Positions 9,420-17,613 of a DNA stretch of 64,000 nt are shown piece by piece (position 1 is the first letter of the stretch; each line of letters begins with the position of its first letter). The notes under the pieces were generated by a model, which ran no database searches, was not told the DNA's origin, and saw only the letters and a program-made list of their open reading frames with translations. The DNA is from an uncultured Pseudomonas sp. GTDB taxonomy: Bacteria; Pseudomonadota; Gammaproteobacteria; Pseudomonadales; Pseudomonadaceae. The stretch lies in the NCBI RefSeq assembly GCF_946885955.1, contig NZ_CAMPHI010000028.1, positions 1 through 64,000 of the forward strand, read 5' to 3'. The position numbers and the translations under genes are program-made.

Positions 9420-10726
9420 GTGATGGTCAGCCGCTGGTTGAAAAAGGTCGGCGGCGTGCTGGCGTAATCGACGATGGGGCTGTCGATGCCATCGATGCGC
9501 AGGCGGATCAGGTAGTCGCCGGGCTCGGCGTCGACGATCAGGAAGTCCAGCGTGGCGGTCGGCGCGGCAAAGCTTTGCGGCAGCACTTCCTGTTGGCCGA
9601 CCAGCAGGGTGGCGCGCTGGCCGGGACGCAGCTCAGGGGTGAAGTCGATGTTCACCAACGCATCGCCATCGCCGTTGCGCACCACATTCTGCGGTAGGTT
9701 GCTGATGCTCGGGGCGAGGGTGAAGCCCAGGCGATTGCTGCTACGCGGCTGGGTTTCGCCCGGCATCACCAGGCGCGCAGCGGCTTCGTAAATGCCCACC
9801 GGAAAGTCGGCACTGCGCGCCAGGGGAATCACCAGCTCCATGCGTTCTCCGCTGTCCGGCCCACTGGCGGCGAGCGCTTCTTCTATATCGAAGCGCTCGC
9901 TGTTGAGCAGCACCTGCCGCGAACCGCCGTTGAGGTGATGGCCACGCAATACGATGGTTTCACCCAGCCGCGCCACCGGCTGGCCACCCGCTGGCAGGAT
10001 CGCCTCGATCGCGGGCAAGGCGGGAATCAGGCTGGGGCCGACCACCACGCCGCGTTCGCGGCCGGAAACGGGATTGACCTCGCCACGCGACAGCACCGGC
10101 AGCGGCGTGCGGGTCGGCTGGGTGGCTTCGATCAATACCAGCGACACCTGATAGGCCGCGGTCGGGCGAAAGCTCGACTGGGTGGCCGACCAGAGCTTGG
10201 AGCTTTCCTCGGTGCCGAGGGTTTGCGGGGTGATACGCAGCAGTTCGAGTTGGTCCGCCAGGCCGCAATCGGCCAGCGCGCGCAGGGCCGGCGGCAGCAC
10301 CACGCCGACATCCGGCGACGGCGTCAGCGCGGTGCGCACCATGTCGCGGGTCAGCACGGGAAATTCATGCATCAGTTGCATGGCATAGCCGAGCAGGATT
10401 TCGGCATGCAGGTCGCCGCCGCTGTAGGCGGAGATCAGGTAGAACAGGTCGAGCGCCAGCGGCGGATTGCTCAGGCGTTGGCGACCGCTGGAGTCATGGG
10501 CCGGCAGGCCTTCGTTGCGCCAACTGGCGTTGGGCATCACCTGGTAGAGGAACAGGTTGAGCTGACTCGACTCGGTGCCATCGGCTGGCACCACGCGGTC
10601 GGGCGCGAGCACACTGACGCTCACGGTGCTGCCGAGCAGGCCGGCGACGTTGTGGTTGACCAGCCCGTCGTTGAGGCGGTCGCGCAGCACGGCGGTGACG
10701 CCGGCGATGGCCAGGGCGGTACTCAT
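9416..10726 (-). CDS. Pvc16/Afp16-like tube-sheath terminator (DUF4255)
   Basis: A 436-residue protein. Residues 1-190 are the DUF4255/Pvc16 N-terminal domain, with IAGVTAVLRDRLNDGL, LNLFLYQVMPNASWRNEGLP and PPLALDLFYLISAYSGGDLHAEILLGYAMQLMHE. The remainder is beta-rich and includes IPT/TIG-like segments (IEAILPAGGQPVARLGETIVLRGHHL), longer than the minimal cap protein. In Afp and PVC, protein 16 terminates tube elongation and caps the distal end of the particle. The additional C-terminal beta domains are common in environmental eCIS. Start ATG at 10726 overlaps the Pro-rich gene by 4 nt, and its stop overlaps the ATPase start by 4 nt. Confidence 0.92.
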
Positions 10727-11544
10727 GCGCCATCCCCCTTGCGCCGCGCCAGGTAGTCGTCCAGCGACAGCGGCGCCTGGCCCTTGCGGCTAACCCGTTT
10801 GGCCGGAGCGGGCGGCTGCACGGCGGTGATTTCGATGCGGCCGATATGCACGTGCACTTCGTCCGGCTCGCGCGCCCGCTCGGCAGGCCCTGCGCTTGGC
10901 GGGGAATACCTGGGCGCCAAAAACGGGGCAGGGGGTAGCACGGCTTCGGGCAGTGAGGGCGATGCGCTCGCCCGTTCCGGCATTCCAGAAAACGATGGGG
11001 AAGCGGTTGCCGAGCGCCTGGAAGCGGCAGGCGTCGGTGCGCTATCGGCAAAGGGCTGAAACAGCGGTTCCGGCTGCGGCGCTGTGACTACGAAGGGCGC
11101 AGCTTGCGCGGTGGCATTCTGAACACCGCTGCTTGCTCGAGATGGCTCGGCCGGCTGGAAGCGTGGCGGCGACTCGACTGGGAGCTCAAGACCAGCCGGC
11201 AGGGTGGCGGTTTGTTCGGGAGCCGCTGCGCTCTCGGGCAGGGTTCCTGTGTCGATCGCCTTCGACGCCTGTGGACGGGGCCGGCCAGGGGCGACCTGCG
11301 GTGGCGCCAAGTGCGGCGATGGCTGAGGTTGCGAAGCCTGCTGTTGCAAGCCGTGCTGCTGCACCGCCTGGCTTTGCACTAGCGACGCGCTGGCGGTTGG
11401 CTGGGCTTCGGTGGACCAGGGTGCTGGGGGCTCGACCAAGCCGGCGGGCGCCGCCTGGTACGGCAAGCGGGCCGGGGCGTGCAGCTGCGTGGCACCGGGC
11501 TGGCCCAAGGCGCGCCCGGCAAGGCGTTGGAACAGGCCGCTCAT
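10723..11544 (-). CDS. Pro/Ala/Gln-rich eCIS protein with conserved C-terminal motif
   Basis: A 273-residue protein that is low-complexity for about 220 residues (Pro, Ala, Gln, Ser), then ends EVHVHIGRIEITAVQPP...LSLDDYLARRKGDGA. That C-terminal 'VHIGRIE(V/I)...LSLDDYL' segment recurs in hypothetical proteins placed between the zinc-ribbon protein and Pvc16 in eCIS and phage-like loci, so the gene is real despite its composition. The disordered N-terminus suggests a flexible linker or tether. Function unknown; inner-membrane, tape-measure and assembly-chaperone roles are equally open. Both junctions are 4-nt overlaps. Confidence 0.75.
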   Translation of the reverse strand: MSGLFQRLAGRALGQPGATQLHAPARLPYQAAPAGLVEPPAPWSTEAQPTASASLVQSQAVQQHGLQQQASQPQPSPHLAPPQVAPGRPRPQASKAIDTGTLPESAAAPEQTATLPAGLELPVESPPRFQPAEPSRASSGVQNATAQAAPFVVTAPQPEPLFQPFADSAPTPAASRRSATASPSFSGMPERASASPSLPEAVLPPAPFLAPRYSPPSAGPAERAREPDEVHVHIGRIEITAVQPPAPAKRVSRKGQAPLSLDDYLARRKGDGA

Positions 11545-12257
11545 GGGCTCACCCGCGCCAGGTAGGCCGAGCGGCGCGATGCGCTCAGGGCGAGAATCTC
11601 CGGCTCGCTCCAGCCATAGGCCTGGGCCAGCAGGTGCACCTCATCGAGCAGTTGTCGCGCCTGGCCGTCGATTTCTTCCCATAGGTAGTGGCTCACATCG
11701 AAGCTCGCGCTGGCGCTGCGCTCGCAGGCGGGGCAATCGAAATCCAGCGACAGATCGGCCCAGGGGTCGGCCGCTTCCAGCGCTGTTTCCACGGTGGCGA
11801 GCAACTCCTGCAATGCCTGTTCGTCATCCGGTAGTGCGGTGCCGGCGTCCGCACAACCAAGCAGCAGGCGTCGGGCGGCGTGGTCGACGTCGGCACTGCC
11901 GGCTACCTCGAACAGGTCGCGATTGGCTGGACAGCGAAAGCGATAACCGTCGACCTCAATGTGCGCCGGCGGCGGGTACATCGGCGGCAGCTGCTGGGGA
12001 TCGAGCTCGAATTCCAGGCGCTCGCCGCAGTGCGGGCAGTCCATCCATACCGGCAGGCGGTTGCCGAAGGTCGCACAGCGCAGGCGCATCAGCGCCGCGT
12101 TGCATGCGCCGAGCGGCAGCTCGACCAGGGTGTCGGCGGACCGTTCCGGCGCGGCCAGAGTCAACAGCAGCAAGCTGCGGTCGAGCGGATGGCGCCGCGA
12201 GCCGTGGTCCCACAGCTCGAGCAATTGCGCCGCGGTGAGCGAGGCCATGGCGGTCAA
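11541..12257 (-). CDS. gp26-like eCIS protein with two CxxC zinc-ribbon pairs
   Basis: A 238-residue protein with CPHCGERLEFEL near residue 75 and CPACERSASASF near residue 175, probably one zinc site each or one shared site. The surrounding SLLLLTLAAPERS, LPLGACNAALMRLRCATFG and DVSHYLWEEIDGQARQLLDEVHLLAQAYGWSEPEILALS segments match the 'T4 bacteriophage gp26-like / hypothetical eCIS' family that always follows the tube gene. Likely a baseplate or tube-assembly factor. The start may be TTG at 12257, whose TTGA overlaps the tube stop exactly as ATGA does at other junctions here, or ATG at 12248. The C-terminal 'DEVHLLAQAYGWSE' is also shared with phage gp26/gp51-like proteins. Confidence 0.8.
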   Translation of the reverse strand: MTAMASLTAAQLLELWDHGSRRHPLDRSLLLLTLAAPERSADTLVELPLGACNAALMRLRCATFGNRLPVWMDCPHCGERLEFELDPQQLPPMYPPPAHIEVDGYRFRCPANRDLFEVAGSADVDHAARRLLLGCADAGTALPDDEQALQELLATVETALEAADPWADLSLDFDCPACERSASASFDVSHYLWEEIDGQARQLLDEVHLLAQAYGWSEPEILALSASRRSAYLARVSP

Positions 12258-12778
12258 ACCGGCTCGGTGAAGCTAGGTTCGGTCGGCTCGGTGACGTCGT
12301 AGTCGCGCTCCCAGCCTTCGTTCTCGAGCTTGATGGTTTGAATGGCCACCGCGTTGGCGTTGGCGTCCAGATCCGGCAGCGCCTGGTATTCGGAGACCCA
12401 ACAGCGGAACACCTTGTAGGCCAGTGCCAGTTGGCCGGCCTCGTTGTAGACCTCGATGATCAGGTCCTTGCGAAAGTCCTTGAGCGAGACCTCAGCGCCC
12501 AGCCCCGAGCCGAAGTTCCAGACCTTGTTGGCCCACTTCTCGAACTCGGTGTCATGGGTGACGCCACGCTCCAGGGAGATCGCCTCGAACTTGCTGCGCC
12601 CTGGGGATTTGCGCGAGGCGGAGGGATCGCCGCCTTCACGATGCTCGACCAATTCGGTGCTGCGCTTGAGCGCGCCGACCTTGCTGATGCCGGCGACGTA
12701 TCGGCCATCCCACTTCACGCGGAATTTGAAGTTCTTGTACGGATCGAAACGCTGGGCGTTGACGCTGAACTGTGCCAT
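12254..12778 (-). CDS. inner tube protein of eCIS (T4 gp19 family)
   Basis: A 174-residue protein with DPYKNFKFRVKWDGRYVAGISKVGALKRSTELVEHREGGDPS at the start and RGVTHDTEFEKWANKVW in the middle. This is the standard gp19-like tail-tube family (Afp1/Afp5, Pvc1/Pvc5) that polymerises into the inner tube and carries the payload. GAAGGAG lies 7 nt before the ATG. Only one tube gene is visible here, whereas Afp and PVC have two. It is separated from the upstream sheath gene by a 142-bp inverted-repeat element. Confidence 0.95.
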   Translation of the reverse strand: MAQFSVNAQRFDPYKNFKFRVKWDGRYVAGISKVGALKRSTELVEHREGGDPSASRKSPGRSKFEAISLERGVTHDTEFEKWANKVWNFGSGLGAEVSLKDFRKDLIIEVYNEAGQLALAYKVFRCWVSEYQALPDLDANANAVAIQTIKLENEGWERDYDVTEPTEPSFTEPV

Positions 12779-12793
12779 GGGTGCTACTCCTTC

Positions 12794-12935
12794 GCAGGCC
12801 GTTGAAAAACTACCTGCGTTGCCAATACTGCGTTAAAAACAGCCTCAAAATGCTCATTTACAGCACGTAAACTCCGCTTTTTCGGCTGTTTTTGCCTTGT
12901 CTTGCCTGCCTCGGCTACGTTTTTCAAAGGCCTGC
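12794..12935. repeat. MITE-like inverted-repeat element between sheath and tube genes
   Basis: The ends are a 17-bp inverted repeat with one mismatch: GCAGGCCGTTGAAAAAC at 12794-12810 and GTTTTTCAAAGGCCTGC at 12919-12935. Inside, AAAAACAGCC and GGCTGTTTTT form a second nested pair, so the transcript can fold into one long hairpin. I recall near-identical sequence as a dispersed intergenic repeat in Pseudomonas genomes. The right arm touches the last base of the sheath stop codon. It has no coding capacity. In mRNA it would sit between sheath and tube cistrons and could terminate, stabilise or process the message. Confidence 0.8.
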
Positions 12936-14530
12936 TAGACGTCGATCTGTCCGGCCATCTGCTGCAGTTTGATGACCACGAATTCCGCCGGTTTGAGCGG
13001 GGCGAAGCCGACCAGGATGTTCACCACGCCACGATTGATATCGCTTTGGGTGGTGGTTTCGCGGTCGCATTTGACGAAGTAGGCATCCCGCGGGCTGGCA
13101 CCCTGGAAAGCGCCCTGGCGGAACAGGTCCTGCATGAAGGCGCCGATATTCAGGCGGATCTGCGCCCACAGCGGTTCGTCGTTCGGCTCGAACACCACCC
13201 ACTGGGTGCCGCGGAACAGACTTTCCTCGATAAACAGCGCCAGGCGCCGCACCGGCACGTACTTCCATTCCGAGGCCAGCAGATCGGCACCGGCCAGGGT
13301 GCGCGCGCCCCAGACCAGATGGCCGGCGACCGGGAAGCTGCGCAGGCAATTCAGTCCGACCGGGTTGAGCACGCCGTTCTGCTGGTCGGTCATGGTGTAG
13401 GTGAAGCCCTGGGCGCCGGAGAACGATGCAGCAAGCCCGGCCGGCGCCTTCCACACGCCGCGCTGCACATCGGTGCGGGCCATGATGCCGGCCACCGCGC
13501 CGCAGGGGGCGAAGTCGGCGATGCGGTTTTCCGACAGCGGATCGGGCATGCGCAGCCGTGGGAAATAGGCCATGGCGTTGATCGCATCGTCATTGCCGAT
13601 CACCCCGCGCAGGGTATTTACGCCGGTTTCGGCTGTGGCGATCGCGGTGCTTGGGGTGGCGGTCCAGGCGCTCGGCGAATCGACGATCAGCATCGCCCGA
13701 CGGTTCTGGCAGTAGCTCGCCGCCGCGGCCCAGGTGGCGTTGGCCAGATCGACTGTGCGGGTTAGGGGAGGGATGCACAGCAGATTGAACAGGTCGGCGC
13801 CTTCGAGGGCGAAGATGCCGGTGCGCGCGGCCTGGTTACCGGTGATCTGCGCGTCGGTCAGGTCGCTACCGTCACCGCCCAGGGTGCCGTCCGCAGTGGC
13901 GGTGCCGTCCGGGTTGGCCACGGTCACGGTACCGTCGGTTGGGCTCTCGGTGGCCGGCGCGGACGAGCGTACATTGACCAGCGCCGACTGCTCGTTGAGC
14001 ACGGTATTGACGAAGCGCGGGCTGAGCGGGTCGACCGAAACGTTGCGGAAGGTCTCCGAGGCGACCGAGGTGGTCCCGCCGGGACGATCCAGCTCATCGA
14101 TCAGCAGGTTGAACAGCAGGGTGTCGGCGGTATCGCGGGTCTGGTGGTCGACCGTCGCGCGCAAGCGGCTGCCCCAGGTGCCGGGGCTGGCGGCTTCGAG
14201 CAGCAGGGCACCGCCGGCGGTATCCAGCGACAGCGTCGCCGAAGTGGCCGCCACGTCGCCGTTGAATACCCGCACGATCAAGGCATCGCTGCCGCCGTGC
14301 TGGAAGAACTGATTGACCGCATAACCCATGGTGCTCGGTTGCCAGAGGTCGCCAAACAACCGCGAATACTCGGCGAAACTCTGCACGCGCACCGGCTGGT
14401 TCACCGGCCCGCGCAGTGCACGACCGACGAAGGCGGTGATGGAGGTGGCGACGCCGGTGATGGTGCGCACTCCGCTGGGTACTTCCTCGATGTATACGCC
14501 GGGATAACTCAAGACTGACGGCATGGGCAT
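12935..14530 (-). CDS. tail sheath protein of eCIS
   Basis: A 531-residue protein beginning MPMPSVLSYPGVYIEEVPSG, then VRTITGVATSITAFVGRALRGP, the universal start of phage/eCIS sheath proteins (Afp2-4, Pvc2-4). C-terminal sheath core is clear: RDAYFVKCDRETTTQSDINRG near the end and PAEFVVIKL at the tail. GAGGAGT lies 3-4 nt before the ATG at 14530. The middle (residues about 180-230) contains a short Gly/Asp/Thr-rich insertion that would lie on the outer surface. Only one sheath gene is present, in contrast to three in Afp. It is the first gene of the operon, so the main promoter must lie upstream in 14531-15111. Confidence 0.96.
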   Translation of the reverse strand: MPMPSVLSYPGVYIEEVPSGVRTITGVATSITAFVGRALRGPVNQPVRVQSFAEYSRLFGDLWQPSTMGYAVNQFFQHGGSDALIVRVFNGDVAATSATLSLDTAGGALLLEAASPGTWGSRLRATVDHQTRDTADTLLFNLLIDELDRPGGTTSVASETFRNVSVDPLSPRFVNTVLNEQSALVNVRSSAPATESPTDGTVTVANPDGTATADGTLGGDGSDLTDAQITGNQAARTGIFALEGADLFNLLCIPPLTRTVDLANATWAAAASYCQNRRAMLIVDSPSAWTATPSTAIATAETGVNTLRGVIGNDDAINAMAYFPRLRMPDPLSENRIADFAPCGAVAGIMARTDVQRGVWKAPAGLAASFSGAQGFTYTMTDQQNGVLNPVGLNCLRSFPVAGHLVWGARTLAGADLLASEWKYVPVRRLALFIEESLFRGTQWVVFEPNDEPLWAQIRLNIGAFMQDLFRQGAFQGASPRDAYFVKCDRETTTQSDINRGVVNILVGFAPLKPAEFVVIKLQQMAGQIDV

Positions 14531-15111
14531 GACTCCTCGATAAGCGTCAATGGACGGCCACGGCTCGACGAGCGCGGAAACCGGACACGAAACTACTCAG
14601 TGCACAGCTGCTGGCGATGCGGTCTATATGACTGCGAACGATCGGGGAGGACGAGCGTGTGGGCGAGATACTGCAAAGAAGCGGAGGGGGCTGCTGTCCT
14701 TTCCTTGCACAGCTCGGCCTTTACGCGGGACTGCTGATACCCGATGCCCATACGGGCCGTAAGGTCTGACTTCGAAAACCTAGCACAAGGATTTCGGACT
14801 GCAACCGCAGGGATTTAAGGTCGCCAGGCATGCAAATCAAAATGCCATTACAGAGTAAATATGCTGGCACCAAGCATGTTTTTTTTGCCATAGATGGCTC
14901 TGTCATGGGCTTTTTGACGGGGTTCGTAGAGGGCGGGCAGCAGGCAGTGTCGATGCGCCCGTGGCGGCTTCAGTCGCGCTTGATCCAAGACGCCGGACGG
15001 TTTATCTCGATTCAATCTAATAGCTGCATGGCCGTTTATCGGCAGCCAGAAACGTTGCATCGAAGGCAAGCCTGGATGCCTTTCTCATGCCTGACGCATT
15101 TCAGACCATCC
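14531..15111. other. intergenic region upstream of the eCIS operon
   Basis: About 580 bp without a supportable gene. It lies between the end of the GMC oxidoreductase gene and the sheath gene, both on the minus strand, so it should hold the terminator of the NRPS cluster and the promoter of the eCIS operon. I see no convincing sigma70 or sigma54 promoter. A small forward-strand hairpin with a T-run (14861-14888) points away from any known gene. Confidence 0.5.
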
Positions 15112-16794
15112 TTAGAAAATAAACTCTTCCTCTACAGGCGGGTGCAGCTGACCCGCACTTGCATCGCCGAGTAGATGGGCGCTTATTTTTTCAGCGATCA
15201 TCATGGTCGCGATATTGGTAGGGTTTGCAGTAATAGCGGGCATTACGGATGCATCGGCGACGTGGAGGTTTTCGCATCCATATACTTGTCCTTGCTGATC
15301 TACAACGGCCAGAGCGTCACTTTCCGGCCCCATTTTCAGCGTCCCTGTTGCGTGCCATGATCCCCGGGCGAAGGTCCTGATGCTCTCCTCGAGTAGTGCG
15401 TCAGAATCAATTATGCGTTGGTTCCAGGCAAAGATACGTGAGATATGACGGTTGAATTCCGTCTCATGGGCGATTTTCCATATCAAGCGCGCTCCGGTTT
15501 TTAGCCTGTCCAGATCACTTCTGGATGTCGCAACATTCAAAAAAATATCAGGGTGTTGTTGTGGATTGGCACTGAGAATTTGCACCCTTCCTCTCGACTC
15601 AGGCGTTGTCAGGAGCAAAGTAAGGGACATTGCAATATCTGTCCCCAGCGCCAGTTTTAACTCCGGCAAATGTCGGGTCTGCATAGAGTTGATGGCATAA
15701 ATCTGCAGGTCGACATCGGCACTCTGTTGCCCGGATGAAGAGCAGCGCAGCAGGGTCTGATGAACATCTTCGCCGGCCTGACAGAGCCCGGGCTGTGGCA
15801 CCATCCAGAACCCTAGCGAGGTATGATCCGTCAGGTTCATTCCCACGCCTGGCAGCGCAATAGTTGGGCTTATACCGACTTTCGCCAGCGTCAGAGGATC
15901 ACCTATGCCGGAGCGCATCAATATACAAGGCGATTGAATCGCGCCTGCACAGAGGGTGACACGCTTCGCCGTTATCTTCTGAGAGCGGCCATTCGCGATT
16001 ATTTCAATTCCAGTTGCCTTGTTGTTTTCAATATTGATTCGATTAACCAGCGTGTCGGCCATTAAACGGAAATTTTTTCGCACAGGTGCCGATGCTAAAT
16101 AGGTCAGCGCCGTGGACTGACGAAGGCCATTGGCAATATTTCGCGGGATTATTCCCACCCCTTGCTGGCGTAAGCCATCAGGGTGATGGTTCAAATCGAT
16201 CGCCTTGAAATCGAGTTGCTGGCAGGCAGCGCTAAAGCTGCTCTGAACCTTGTGCAGTAGAGACTGTGGCGGCGTATGCAGCTTGATACTACCGGTTGCC
16301 GCTGCAATGACTTTTTCCAGGTAGGGTTTTACCTGATGCCAGTCCCAATCGGGGTTCCCTTGCGCTACCCACGCGTCCATATCCCTGCTATCCGGAGGTA
16401 AGGCAAGGGCGCCGTTGATTGCCGAAGAGCCACCAACCAAACGGCCCAGAGGATAATTAAAGCGGGTTAATCCAGACTCTCTGCCGAGCCCTGTCTGCAA
16501 TGCTGTTCTGGCCATAGCCATTTTACTGGCCAGGGATGAGGAACCGAACACACCTGCCGCGTCTTTCATGCTTGCTATCAGGTTCGCCTCGCGGACATAG
16601 GCTTTGAAATCCCAGTTATAACCACTGAGCACGGCTTCATGGGTCGTGGTCAATTCCCTTGGTGGTGTTGAGCTGAAACAATCCGGCCCCGCTTCTACGA
16701 GTAATACCCGGCGCGATCCATCTTCACTGAGTCGGGCGGCAACAACCGCGCCGGATGAACCGGCGCCAATAACAATTTCATCGTAGTCGAACAT
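15112..16794 (-). CDS. GMC-family FAD oxidoreductase, with acidic C-terminal extension
   Basis: A 560-residue protein. The N-terminal FAD motif is VIGAGSSGAVVAARLSEDG with the ribose-binding acid in VLLVEAGP. GMC signature 1 is GRLVGGSSAINGALALP and signature 2 is GAIQSPCILMRSGIGDP. Near the C-terminus, SWHATGTLKMGP supplies the catalytic His, and TANPTNIATMM the second active-site residue, here Asn. Members oxidise alcohols or related groups with O2 or another acceptor. It is a paralogue of the GMC gene at 17614 and last in the biosynthetic operon, so it probably tailors the product. After the normal end (MIAEKI) it has an extra 20-odd residues ending HPPVEEEFIF, which resembles the PKS tail in the same cluster. 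A/T-richer than its paralogue. Confidence 0.9.
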   Translation of the reverse strand: MFDYDEIVIGAGSSGAVVAARLSEDGSRRVLLVEAGPDCFSSTPPRELTTTHEAVLSGYNWDFKAYVREANLIASMKDAAGVFGSSSLASKMAMARTALQTGLGRESGLTRFNYPLGRLVGGSSAINGALALPPDSRDMDAWVAQGNPDWDWHQVKPYLEKVIAAATGSIKLHTPPQSLLHKVQSSFSAACQQLDFKAIDLNHHPDGLRQQGVGIIPRNIANGLRQSTALTYLASAPVRKNFRLMADTLVNRINIENNKATGIEIIANGRSQKITAKRVTLCAGAIQSPCILMRSGIGDPLTLAKVGISPTIALPGVGMNLTDHTSLGFWMVPQPGLCQAGEDVHQTLLRCSSSGQQSADVDLQIYAINSMQTRHLPELKLALGTDIAMSLTLLLTTPESRGRVQILSANPQQHPDIFLNVATSRSDLDRLKTGARLIWKIAHETEFNRHISRIFAWNQRIIDSDALLEESIRTFARGSWHATGTLKMGPESDALAVVDQQGQVYGCENLHVADASVMPAITANPTNIATMMIAEKISAHLLGDASAGQLHPPVEEEFIF

Positions 16795-16822
16795 GCCAGA
16801 ATCCTTACGGGTGACTCAGCGG

Positions 16823-17593
16823 CTACAACCGCCAAACTTCGATAGGGGCTTCCTGCTGTAGCCATCGATTGAGCTGCTCTATCCAAGGGTGATGGCGCTC
16901 AGTGAGATAAAAGTGATCCCCCTCAAACCAATGCGGGTTAAAGGCGGAGCCTGCGTACTGGCTCCAGGCTTCAATTCCCGTTCGGGAAACACAATGATCC
17001 GCATCGCCGGCGCAGGCGATCAAAGGGCAATCAAGTAACGGTAACGGAGGATGGGCGCGGTAGGTTTCCAGCACCGCATAGTCGGCCCTGATGATAGGAA
17101 GAAGGCTTCGCATCAGGTCTGGATCATCAAGTAAGGCGGGCGGTGTTCCGCCCAGAGCAGTTATATTCGAGATTATTTCCTGCTCACTGGCGTCATGGGC
17201 ACAGCGCGTATGGCAGGACCTGACGTGAGGTGCATTGGACCCTGAAACTATCAGCCCGACCAAAGACCTCAATGGCTCGCCATATAATGCTTGCGCCACT
17301 TCGTAAGCGACTAGGGCTCCCATACTGTGGCCGAATAACACTAGCGGAAGAGCAGTCAATGGCTGTAACTCACGGCTCACGTGAGTAACGATATGCTCCA
17401 TACGCGTTAGTCGCGTTTCCTGAAAACGTTCTTCCCGACCGGGCAATTGCACGCCTATCAGCTCGATATCGGGGGCTATTCGTCCAACGAGCTTGCGGAA
17501 ATAATTGGCGCCACCGCCCGCCCAGGAAAAACATAGCAGCCGTAAACGTGGGTTATGTGGTTGCTGGAAATAGCGAAGGCATTTTCCCTGCAT
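16823..17593 (-). CDS. type II thioesterase of the NRPS/PKS cluster
   Basis: A 256-residue alpha/beta hydrolase. The start at 17593 (MQGKCLRYFQQP) has GGGGGC upstream and lies 20 bp after the GMC stop; the frame remains open to 17722 but that part overlaps the GMC gene. Motifs are LLCFSWAGGGANYFRKL, VQLPGREERFQE, the nucleophile GHSMGALVAYEVA, and the C-terminal catalytic His in EGDHFYLTERH. This is the GrsT/RifR family, stand-alone thioesterases that clear misprimed or stalled acyl groups from carrier proteins. Its placement between the two GMC genes ties both to the assembly line. Confidence 0.92.
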   Translation of the reverse strand: MQGKCLRYFQQPHNPRLRLLCFSWAGGGANYFRKLVGRIAPDIELIGVQLPGREERFQETRLTRMEHIVTHVSRELQPLTALPLVLFGHSMGALVAYEVAQALYGEPLRSLVGLIVSGSNAPHVRSCHTRCAHDASEQEIISNITALGGTPPALLDDPDLMRSLLPIIRADYAVLETYRAHPPLPLLDCPLIACAGDADHCVSRTGIEAWSQYAGSAFNPHWFEGDHFYLTERHHPWIEQLNRWLQQEAPIEVWRL

Positions 17594-17613
17594 CTGCCCC
17601 CGAGTTTGTATCG

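Noticed and set aside
14861..14888. Forward-strand hairpin with T-run as terminator
   Set aside because: The stem has only about 5 bp and no plus-strand gene precedes it.
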